This document shows positions 1 to 5,332 of a stretch of 7,000 nt of DNA, one piece after another. Positions within the stretch are counted from its first letter, which is position 1. Each line of letters begins with the position of its first letter. The DNA comes from Pseudomonadota bacterium (lineage in GTDB: Bacteria; Pseudomonadota; Gammaproteobacteria; Burkholderiales; Burkholderiaceae_B), in assembly GCA_023432075.1 (NCBI GenBank), contig JAEYVD010000654.1, positions 1 through 7,000 on the forward strand, given 5' to 3'. Position numbers and translations under genes: made by a program. The notes beneath the pieces were generated by a model. The model did no database searches. It was not told where the DNA came from and saw nothing but the letters and a program-made list of their open reading frames with translations.

Positions 1-13
1 GTTCAAGGCACAT
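1..13 (-). CDS. Start of a further operon gene (partial, runs off left edge)
   Basis: On the minus strand an ATG at 13-11 follows a strong Shine-Dalgarno AGGAG (25-21) with a 7-base spacer, and lies 23 bases beyond the stop codon of the ABC ATPase gene. Only four codons (M-C-L-E) are inside the window, so the product cannot be identified. By its place after an SsuB/TauB-type ATPase, a permease or substrate-binding protein would be the usual partner, but that is inference from operon habit only. Confidence 0.5.
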
Positions 14-20
14 CAGAAGG

Positions 21-25
21 CTCCT
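21..25 (-). promoter_or_regulatory. Shine-Dalgarno AGGAG for the partial left-edge gene
   Basis: The plus strand reads CTCCT, so the minus strand reads AGGAG, 7 bases before the ATG at 13. It lies in the short gap after the ATPase stop codon and is the main evidence that the operon continues past the left edge. Confidence 0.55.
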
Positions 26-36
26 AGGGAAGTTGG

Positions 37-834
37 TCAGGCAAGCACGGCAGCGCCGCGCGCGTTCCGAAGCGCGGCGCGCAGGCGCGTAACGATTTCC
101 AGGCGCAGCGCGCCCATTTCCGGCAGCAGGTCGGCACGCGGTTGCGGCAGGTCGACTTGCCACACGCCCAGAATGCGCCCGGGCGCGCCGCCCAGCAGCA
201 CGATGCGGTCTGCCAGCAGCAGCGCTTCGTCGATGTCGTGCGTGATCAGGACGGCCGCCGTCTGGAAGTCAGCCACCAAGGTGCGCAGCAGCACCTGCAT
301 GTCGCCGCGCGTGACCTCATCCAGTGCGCCAAAGGGTTCGTCCAGCAGCAGCACCGACGGCTGGCGCGCCAGGCAGCGCGCCAGCGCCGCGCGCTGCGCC
401 ATGCCGCCCGACAACTGCGCGGGACGCAGATGCCGCGCGTGCGCCAGCCCCACTTCGTCGATGGCCTGCGCCACGCGCGCGCGACGCTGCGCATCCGTCA
501 GCGCCGGCTGATGCTTGAAGTCCAGTCCGAAGGCAACATTGCGTTCCAGCGACAGCCAGGGCAACAGGCTGGGATCCTGAAACGCCACCGCCACGCGCGG
601 ATGCACGCCCGTGAGCGGCGCGCCTTCCATCAGCAGCGTGCCGGCGGTGGCGGGCTGCAGGCCGGCCAGGACGCGCAGCAGGCTGGATTTGCCCGCTCCG
701 CTGGCGCCCAGCACGGCGACCACTTCGCCGCGCGCCAGATCCAGGTCGACGGCGTCAAAGACGGCGCTCTGCGCGCCGGGGTACCGCAGCGCCAGGCCCC
801 GGGCCTGCAGCACCGGCAGCGGCGCCGCCGTCAT
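37..834 (-). CDS. ABC transporter ATP-binding protein, SsuB/TauB (nitrate/sulfonate) type
   Basis: A 265-residue ATPase subunit expected to power a membrane importer from the cytoplasmic side. All nucleotide-binding motifs are intact: Walker A GASGAGKS at residues 43-50, Q-loop Gln86 in AFQDPSLLPW, signature LSGGMAQR at 141-148, Walker B VLLLDEP at 161-167 with catalytic Glu166, the D-loop GALDE just after, and switch His199 in ITHD. Length and motif wording fit the nitrate/sulfonate/taurine importer family; the exact substrate is not readable. The start ATG overlaps the stop of the upstream flavoprotein gene by 4 bp (ATGA, 831-834), implying translational coupling; only a weak AGG precedes it. 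Permease and binding protein are not in the window, though a new start codon follows at 13. It could equally serve a thiamine-precursor or aliphatic nitrile importer; the ATPase call itself is firm. Confidence 0.93.
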   Translation of the reverse strand: MTAAPLPVLQARGLALRYPGAQSAVFDAVDLDLARGEVVAVLGASGAGKSSLLRVLAGLQPATAGTLLMEGAPLTGVHPRVAVAFQDPSLLPWLSLERNVAFGLDFKHQPALTDAQRRARVAQAIDEVGLAHARHLRPAQLSGGMAQRAALARCLARQPSVLLLDEPFGALDEVTRGDMQVLLRTLVADFQTAAVLITHDIDEALLLADRIVLLGGAPGRILGVWQVDLPQPRADLLPEMGALRLEIVTRLRAALRNARGAAVLA

Positions 835-1976
835 GAGGCGGCCTGCGCGGCGAGCCGGGCCTGGCGCTTGGCCAGTTCGGTCTTCAACTGCACCAGGCTC
901 GGCGTGACGATGGGCAGGAACGCCGCTTCGCGCCAGCGCCGCGCAAAGCCTGCACCCCCGGGTTTAAGGTAAGCCGCGCCGCCGCTGGCTTGCAGTTCAA
1001 GCTGTACCGCCGCGCTGGCGGCTTCGGCCAGCGCAATGCGAATCTCGAACAAGGCCCACGGTTCGGCCACGAACCGCTCGCTGCGAACGCCTGAGACAAG
1101 GCGGGCCGTCAGGTCCTCAAGTTGCGCGGACAGCGTCTGCAAGGGCTGGGCCAGGATGCCGCGCGACGCGTGGCCCTGCCCCACTTCACGGGCGGCCTGC
1201 AAGGCCCTGCGCGCCAAGCCGATCGACAGCCCGCACTGCAGCCCGGCAAATGCGGGACGCGCACCCGGCAGATACTGCCGCGCGTCCGGGTGGATCAGCC
1301 ATTCCGGTCCGATGCGCACGCCTCGCACGTCCAGCGCTGCGGTATTGCTGGACTGCAGCGCCAGCAATGACAGATCCGCACTACGTTCCAGTCCGGCGAT
1401 GTCATGCGGCAGCGCGACGACGGCGGGCGTGCCATCGGGCGCCGTAACCGCCGCGGCCACGAGGAAGCCCTGCGGCCGCAGATTTGTCACCCAGGGCATG
1501 CGGCCGTCCAGCGTCCATTGCACGTCATCGCCCTGCGCGGCAATCTGCAACGATTCGATGCCGCTCAGGAACTTCATCGCGTTCGACAGCGCGGTGGCGC
1601 CCGCCAGCTCGCCGGCAAGCAACGGCGCCAGCCAGCGCTCGGCCAGCGCCGCATTGGGGCTGGTCAGCAGGTACTCGATGAAGACACGCTGGCCCCATGC
1701 GACGAATGCGCTGGCGACCGACAGTTCAGCCACCTGCGACACCGCCTCGATCGCATCGCCGATATCGGTGCCGGCCAGGCCGCCCTGCGCTTCGGGTACG
1801 CCAACGCGGAACAGCCCCGCCGACGCCAGCCGCGGCAGCACCGTGACGGCGTCAAGGCTGCCCGCATCCAACGCCTCGGCATGTTGCGCAAGCCAGTCCC
1901 GCAAATCCTGCGGCAGGATCGGACCACCGGCCGGGTCGGTGGCGTCACGATGCGGGGTCGCGGTCTGTGCCGTCAT
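831..1976 (-). CDS. Acyl-CoA dehydrogenase-fold flavoprotein (possible SfnB/DszC-like oxidase or monooxygenase)
   Basis: A 381-residue protein of the acyl-CoA dehydrogenase superfamily, which uses FAD or FMN to dehydrogenate acyl thioesters or, in the DszC/SfnB branch, to help oxygenate sulfur compounds with reduced flavin. Seen: the helical N-terminal domain with the family-like phrase GVPEAQGG near residue 60, a middle beta domain (WTLDGRMPWVTN onward, roughly 150-240), and a C-terminal helical bundle ending in an ASGGAAYL segment and FARRWREAAFLP. I do not see a clear catalytic glutamate of the classical dehydrogenases, which favours the flavin-dependent oxidase/monooxygenase branch, but this is a soft argument. 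It overlaps the upstream AhpD-like gene by ATGA (1973-1976), with GGAG about 10 bases before the start, and the ATPase gene downstream by another ATGA. A role in degrading the compound the ABC system imports is inferred from context. Confidence 0.82.
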   Translation of the reverse strand: MTAQTATPHRDATDPAGGPILPQDLRDWLAQHAEALDAGSLDAVTVLPRLASAGLFRVGVPEAQGGLAGTDIGDAIEAVSQVAELSVASAFVAWGQRVFIEYLLTSPNAALAERWLAPLLAGELAGATALSNAMKFLSGIESLQIAAQGDDVQWTLDGRMPWVTNLRPQGFLVAAAVTAPDGTPAVVALPHDIAGLERSADLSLLALQSSNTAALDVRGVRIGPEWLIHPDARQYLPGARPAFAGLQCGLSIGLARRALQAAREVGQGHASRGILAQPLQTLSAQLEDLTARLVSGVRSERFVAEPWALFEIRIALAEAASAAVQLELQASGGAAYLKPGGAGFARRWREAAFLPIVTPSLVQLKTELAKRQARLAAQAAS

Positions 1977-2530
1977 TGCGCGCCGCTCCAGGCGTATTCG
2001 CTCAGCTGTTCGTTCAAGGGAGTCTGCGCCAGGTTGTTGGCGAAATTGCAGATCGTGGCCAGCCCCACGCCCAGGATCACCTCGAGCGCATTGCCCTCGG
2101 TGTAGCCCGCATCGCGCAAGGCCTTGAGTTCCGCGTCGTCGACACGGCCGCGCGTGCGGATCACGGCTTGCGTGAATGCCGCCAGCGCCTGCAACCGCGC
2201 GTCGGGTAGCGTGCCCTGGCCGCGCAGCGCGTCCACGACTTCGGGAGACAGCTTGGCCTTGTTGCGCGCCAGCGCGGTGTGGCCCGCCACGCAGAAGGTG
2301 CAGCCGTGCAGCGTGCCGGCCACCAGTTGCACGACCTCGCGCTCCTGTAGCGTCAGGCCGGCGCGTGCATTGATCTGCGACAGCGTCTGATAGGCCTCGA
2401 GCGCGGCGGGTGCGCTGGCCAGCACGCCCAGCAGGTTGGACAGATACCCCGCGCCCTTCTCGGCCGCGGCCAACGCCGCCTGGGTGGGTTCGGGCGCGCT
2501 TTGCGCGGTGTGCACGGTCAGACGGGCCAT
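1973..2530 (-). CDS. AhpD/carboxymuconolactone decarboxylase-like protein with CxxC
   Basis: A 185-residue all-helical protein of the CMD/AhpD family. The core motif is clear: a glutamate in QEREVVQL (Glu63/Glu65), then GCTFCVAGH with Cys77, Cys80 and His84. This is the redox-active arrangement of AhpD-type peroxidase partners rather than true decarboxylases, so a thiol-dependent peroxide or redox role is likely; the substrate is unknown. I chose the ATG at 2530 (M-A-R-L-T-V) because GGAG lies 8 bases upstream and family proteins begin near here; an in-frame ATG at 2599 would add 23 unlikely residues over the promoter region. It is the first gene of the leftward operon, overlaps the flavoprotein gene by 4 bp, and is divergent from the AraC regulator. 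Family proteins of this kind often accompany flavoenzymes, plausibly to deal with peroxide they leak. Confidence 0.88.
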   Translation of the reverse strand: MARLTVHTAQSAPEPTQAALAAAEKGAGYLSNLLGVLASAPAALEAYQTLSQINARAGLTLQEREVVQLVAGTLHGCTFCVAGHTALARNKAKLSPEVVDALRGQGTLPDARLQALAAFTQAVIRTRGRVDDAELKALRDAGYTEGNALEVILGVGLATICNFANNLAQTPLNEQLSEYAWSGAQ

Positions 2531-2551
2531 GAAGATCTCCGTTGGGCTATC

Positions 2552-2560
2552 GATTGAAAA
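2552..2560 (-). promoter_or_regulatory. TTTTCAATC element upstream of the AhpD-like gene, shared with metY
   Basis: This is the first copy of the 9-mer also found before metY, placed 21 bases before the ATG at 2530. It falls just downstream of the candidate promoter's -10 box (2570-2565), so it would lie at or near the transcription start. The function is unknown. Confidence 0.3.
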
Positions 2561-2564
2561 CACC

Positions 2565-2594
2565 ATTTTGCGTGCAGCGCCCCGCAAGCGACAA
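2565..2594 (-). promoter_or_regulatory. Candidate sigma70-type promoter for the leftward operon
   Basis: On the minus strand TTGTCG (2594-2589; 4 of 6 to TTGACA) and CAAAAT (2570-2565; 4 of 6 to TATAAT) are 18 bases apart, ending about 35 bases before the ATG at 2530. Both boxes are imperfect, which would suit an activator-dependent promoter. Found by eye only. Confidence 0.3.
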
Positions 2595-2602
2595 TGCACG
2601 AG

Positions 2603-2624
2603 GATCGCAACTTGATGCTCGATC
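2603..2624. promoter_or_regulatory. Imperfect palindrome, possible operator between divergent genes
   Basis: GATCG (2603-2607) and CGATC (2620-2624) form an inverted pair, with an inner GCA/TGC pair offset by one base. The element sits between the two candidate promoters of the AraC gene and the leftward operon, where a regulator site would be expected. AraC proteins more often bind direct repeats, so the owner is unknown and chance is possible. Confidence 0.2.
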
Positions 2625-2653
2625 TTATCGACTTTCAGCTATGCGCTTATAAC
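2625..2653 (+). promoter_or_regulatory. Candidate promoter for the AraC-family gene
   Basis: TATAAC (2648-2653; 5 of 6 to TATAAT) follows TTATCG (2625-2630; only 3 of 6 to TTGACA) with a 17-base spacer. Transcription from it would start near 2660, only about 5 bases before the TTG at 2665. That would make a TTG start leaderless and favours the later GTG codons. Confidence 0.3.
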
Positions 2654-2664
2654 TGTTCCCTACC

Positions 2665-3594
2665 TTGACCCTCGATCCCGCCCTTACCGATCAAGCTGCC
2701 GTGGACGCCGTGCTGCTGTCCAGCCTGGAAGTGCAATCCAGTCTTTACCATCTGGGCCAGTATTGCGGTAACTGGACCGCCAGCACCAGCGGACGCGCCC
2801 GCGCCAGTTTCCACCTGATCCTGCACGGCCGATGCCGCGCGGACATTGCATCGCGCCAGGAATCGCACACGCTGGCGGCAGGCGACGGCATCTTCTTTCT
2901 GCGCGACATCGCCCACGTGCTGACGCCCCTGCAGCCGCCCGCCAACGCCAGCGCCGCTGGCGGCCCGATGCAGCCGCTGTCGCCGCGTCAGCCTGACGGC
3001 ACCGGCCTTGCCTGCGGGTTCTTCCAGTTCCGCCCGGGGCTGGCCGATTTGCTGGCCGACACCCTGCCCGACTATCTGCTGCTGCGCGCGGACGACGACC
3101 GCTTTCGCGCCGCGCGCGGCGTGTTCGACCTGATTCTGGACGAGACCACGCGTGAGCCATCTGCCTCGCCCGTCGTGCTGGAGCGCCTGACTGATCTGCT
3201 GATCTTCTTCATGCTGCGCCACCTGGCCATTCAGGACCGCCAGGCGCACGGTCTTTTCGTGCTGTCGCGCGATCCTGCAATGGCGGGATTGCTGCAGGCG
3301 ATACTGGCCGAGCCTGCCGCGCCCTGGCGCATGCAGGACATGGCCGACCGCGTTCATATGTCCAAGGCCACGTTCCACCGCCGCTTCACCTTGCAAAGCG
3401 GCACGACGCCAGCCCAGCTATTGCAGTTGCTGCGCATGCGCGTGGCGCGCAGGCTTCTGGATCAGGGCATGGGCATACAGGAAGCCGCCGAACGCGTGGG
3501 TTATCAATCCCAGGCCGCGTTCAGCCGGGTGTTCCAGCGCACGGAAGGCGTGGCGCCGTCCCCCTTGCGGCGGCGCCGTCCCGCATCCGCCTGA
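2665..3594 (+). CDS. AraC-family transcriptional regulator with N-terminal cupin domain
   Basis: Up to 309 residues. The N-terminal half (about 18-195) resembles the cupin-type sensor domain of AraC regulators (LYHLGQYCGNW, FHLILHGRC, LAAGDGIFFLRDIAH). The C-terminal ~100 residues hold the paired helix-turn-helix: first MQDMADRVHMSKATFHRRF (about 223-241), second IQEAAERVGYQSQAAFSRVF (271-290), followed by the usual GVAPSPLRRRR tail. It should bind DNA and respond to an unknown small ligand. Its start is uncertain: the only nearby upstream ATG in frame (2641) meets a stop three codons later, so candidates are TTG 2665 (weak, no Shine-Dalgarno), GTG 2701 and GTG 2710. The sensor domain begins after the GTGs, so all are compatible. 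It is divergent from the AhpD-like operon, its likely target. Its stop lies only 12 bases from the end of the convergent hydrolase remnant, with no terminator visible. Confidence 0.9.
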   Translation: MTLDPALTDQAAVDAVLLSSLEVQSSLYHLGQYCGNWTASTSGRARASFHLILHGRCRADIASRQESHTLAAGDGIFFLRDIAHVLTPLQPPANASAAGGPMQPLSPRQPDGTGLACGFFQFRPGLADLLADTLPDYLLLRADDDRFRAARGVFDLILDETTREPSASPVVLERLTDLLIFFMLRHLAIQDRQAHGLFVLSRDPAMAGLLQAILAEPAAPWRMQDMADRVHMSKATFHRRFTLQSGTTPAQLLQLLRMRVARRLLDQGMGIQEAAERVGYQSQAAFSRVFQRTEGVAPSPLRRRRPASA

Positions 3595-3606
3595 TTGCCG
3601 CAGCGT

Positions 3607-3995
3607 TCAAGCCAGGCCGAGCAGCAGATCGGCCAGCAACTGCGGATGCGTGATGTGGGCTTCATGCGGCGCGGCAATGTCCACCCAGTTCCAACCCTGC
3701 TGCGATTTCACCAGTTTGCGCGAATCGTCCAGCACCGCCAGTTCAGGCTGCGTGCAGTGAATGTACGTGCGCGGTCGCCCATGCCGGTGTAGCTGGGCGC
3801 ATAGACGCGATGGCCTGCCGCCTGCAGGCGGTCGGCCACGGGACGCCAGCACCCGCCGCCGTGCCACGATCCGTGCGCCAGGACGTAGGTCTTTGCGTTC
3901 TTGACGGCCTTGGCGGCAAGGGCCGAGGCCCCCGCCGCCAAGGCCGGCAGCCCGGCCGCCAACTTCAAAAGGGTTCTGCGGGGAATCATCGTCAT
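3607..3995 (-). pseudogene. Alpha/beta hydrolase remnant with internal deletion and frame change
   Basis: The first frame (from ATG 3995) encodes a Tat-like signal (PRRTLLK then a hydrophobic stretch ending ALAA), then strand plus oxyanion loop YVLAHGSWHGGGCW and a segment ending YTGMGDRA at residue 76 (3768). A second frame then continues with RTYIHCTQPELAVLDDS, a typical C-terminal portion, to PHEAHITHP (probable catalytic His) and ends LLLGLA-TGA at 3607. The middle, about 130-150 residues judged from the family's usual 230-290, is absent, including the GxSxG nucleophile elbow and the acid. As written, translation stops at 3710 after 95 residues, so no active enzyme can be made. The start follows the MetY stop by 5 bases, with AGGTG 8 bases before ATG, so it was the last gene of that operon. 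The intact ancestor was probably an exported esterase. Confidence 0.85.
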
Positions 3996-4000
3996 GCTGC

Positions 4001-5296
4001 TTACACCTGCGCCAGCGCCTGTTCCAGATCGGCGATCAGATCGTCGATGTGTTCGATGCCTATGGAAAGACGCACGGTTTCCTCGCGCACGCCGGCTTTC
4101 TTCAGTTCCTCGGCGTTGAGCTGGCGATGCGTCGTGGACGCCGGGTGCGTCGCCAGCGACTTGGAATCGCCGATGTTGACCAGGCGCGTGAAGAGCTGCA
4201 ACGCGTCCTGGAAGCGCGCGCCGGCGTCGCGGCCGCCCTTCACGCCGAACGTGAAGAGGCCCGGCACCTTGCCGCCCAGGTACTTCTTGGCGAGCGCATG
4301 GTCCGGATGGTCCGGCAGGCCCGCGTAGTTCACCCAGTCGACCTTCGGATGCTCGCGCAGGTAGCCGGCGATCTTGACCGCGTTCTCCACGATGCGATCC
4401 ACGCGCAGCGCCAGCGTCTCGATGCCTTGCAGGATCTGGAACGAATTGAACGGCGAGATCGCGGCGCCGGTGTTACGCAGCGGCACCACGCGGGCGCGGC
4501 CAATATATGCGGCCGGACCAAAAGCTTCGGTATAGACCACCCCGTGGTAGCTGACGTCCGGCTCGTTCAGGCGCTTGAAGCGGTCCTTGTGCTCGGCCCA
4601 CGGAAACTTGCCCGAGTCGATGATGGCGCCGCCCAGGCTGGTGCCGTGTCCGCCCAGATACTTGGTCAGCGACTGCACTACGATGTCGGCGCCATGCTCG
4701 ATGGGGCGCAAGAGGTATGGCGAGGGCACGGTGTTGTCGACAATCAGCGGCAGGCCGTGGCGATGCGCCAACTCGGCCAACGCGGCGATGTCGGTAATGT
4801 TCCCCAGGGGATTGCCGACCGACTCCGCGAAGATGGCCTTGGTGCGATCGTCGATCTGCGCCTCGAAGGCGGCCAGATCCGAGGGGTCGGCAAAGCGCGT
4901 GGTGATGCCGTACTGCGGCAGCGTGTGCGCGAACAGGTTGTAGGTGCCGCCGTACAGCGTGCTGGACGACACGATGTTGTCGCCAGCTTCGGCGATGGTC
5001 AGGATCGCGTAGGTGACGGCGGCCTGGCCCGACGCCAGCGCCAGCGCGGCGATGCCGCCTTCCAGGGCCGCCACGCGCTGTTCCAGCACGTCGGTGGTCG
5101 GGTTCATGATGCGGGTGTAGATGTTGCCCGCGACCTTCAGGTCGAAGAGGTCCGCGCCATGTTGCGTGTCGTCGAACGCGTAGGCGACCGTCTGGTAAAT
5201 GGGCACGGCCACCGCGCGCGTGGTCGGATCGGGGCGGTAGCCGCCGTGGACGGCCACGGTTTCCAGGCGCCAGTTGGGCTTCTTCGCTTCAGTCAT
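4001..5296 (-). CDS. metY: O-acetylhomoserine sulfhydrylase (MetY-type Cys/Met metabolism PLP enzyme)
   Basis: A 431-residue PLP enzyme of the Cys/Met metabolism family, expected to make homocysteine (or a thiol analogue) from O-acetylhomoserine and sulfide in the cytoplasm. Seen: the N-terminal ETVAVHGGY and VPIYQTVAYAF; YTRIMNPT at 60-67 (Tyr60 and Arg62 contact the neighbouring subunit's cofactor); ASGQAA at 88-93; VDNTVPSPYL with Asp187 for the pyridine nitrogen; SLTKYLGGHG with Schiff-base Lys212; and the late THPASTTH phrase. The length near 430 and the insertion around KRLNEPDVSYHGVVY are typical of OAH sulfhydrylases rather than ~390-residue cystathionine synthases or lyases. The ATG at 5296 is supported by GGAGAG 5 bases upstream. 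It lies 36 bp after the class V aminotransferase gene and 5 bp before the hydrolase remnant, same strand. The sequence does not exclude O-succinylhomoserine use. Confidence 0.92.
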   Translation of the reverse strand: MTEAKKPNWRLETVAVHGGYRPDPTTRAVAVPIYQTVAYAFDDTQHGADLFDLKVAGNIYTRIMNPTTDVLEQRVAALEGGIAALALASGQAAVTYAILTIAEAGDNIVSSSTLYGGTYNLFAHTLPQYGITTRFADPSDLAAFEAQIDDRTKAIFAESVGNPLGNITDIAALAELAHRHGLPLIVDNTVPSPYLLRPIEHGADIVVQSLTKYLGGHGTSLGGAIIDSGKFPWAEHKDRFKRLNEPDVSYHGVVYTEAFGPAAYIGRARVVPLRNTGAAISPFNSFQILQGIETLALRVDRIVENAVKIAGYLREHPKVDWVNYAGLPDHPDHALAKKYLGGKVPGLFTFGVKGGRDAGARFQDALQLFTRLVNIGDSKSLATHPASTTHRQLNAEELKKAGVREETVRLSIGIEHIDDLIADLEQALAQV

Positions 5297-5317
5297 CAGT
5301 CTCTCCGGTAAATACGT

Positions 5318-5326
5318 GATTGAAAA
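5318..5326 (-). promoter_or_regulatory. TTTTCAATC element upstream of metY, shared with the AhpD-like gene
   Basis: On the minus strand TTTTCAATC is followed by 10 bases, CGGAGA, 5 bases and the metY ATG. The identical 9-mer with the same 10-base gap to CGGAGA and the same distance to ATG occurs before the AhpD-like gene (2560-2552). The CGGAGA part is simply the ribosome binding site; the 9-mer is the unexplained part. It could be a regulator site or chance. Confidence 0.3.
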
Positions 5327-5332
5327 TTCAGA

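Noticed and set aside
142..972. Plus-strand open frame opposite the ABC ATPase
   Set aside because: The product is low-complexity and Arg/Gln/His-rich, and the ATPase on the minus strand is unambiguous.
1036..2127. Long plus-strand open frame of 363 codons opposite the flavoprotein and AhpD-like genes
   Set aside because: Its product is rich in Arg, Ser, Ala and Cys with no domain, as expected for the antisense of GC-rich coding DNA. The minus-strand genes have clear family motifs and ATGA coupling.
2531..2599. N-terminal extension of the AhpD-like protein to an ATG at 2599
   Set aside because: It would translate through the candidate promoter. The ATG at 2530 has a well-placed GGAG and begins a normal family N-terminus.
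2647..3396. Minus-strand open frame opposite the AraC-family gene
   Set aside because: It is a Gln/Gly/Arg-rich shadow without a domain; the plus strand encodes a clear AraC regulator.
3607..3867. The C-terminal hydrolase frame as an independent small gene of 86 codons starting at an ATG at 3867
   Set aside because: Its first 30 residues are an out-of-frame reading of the hydrolase N-terminus; only the part from R-T-Y-I-H-C onward is family sequence, so it is half of one broken gene.
4721..4745. Proline in the MetY VDNTVPSPYL motif instead of the more familiar alanine
   Set aside because: As I recall the family, VPTP/VPSP variants are common among O-acetylhomoserine sulfhydrylases, so this is not a notable active-site change.
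4049..5311. Long plus-strand open frame of 420 codons opposite metY
   Set aside because: It is an antisense shadow rich in Arg, Val, Gln and Gly, with no motif. MetY on the other strand has every catalytic motif.
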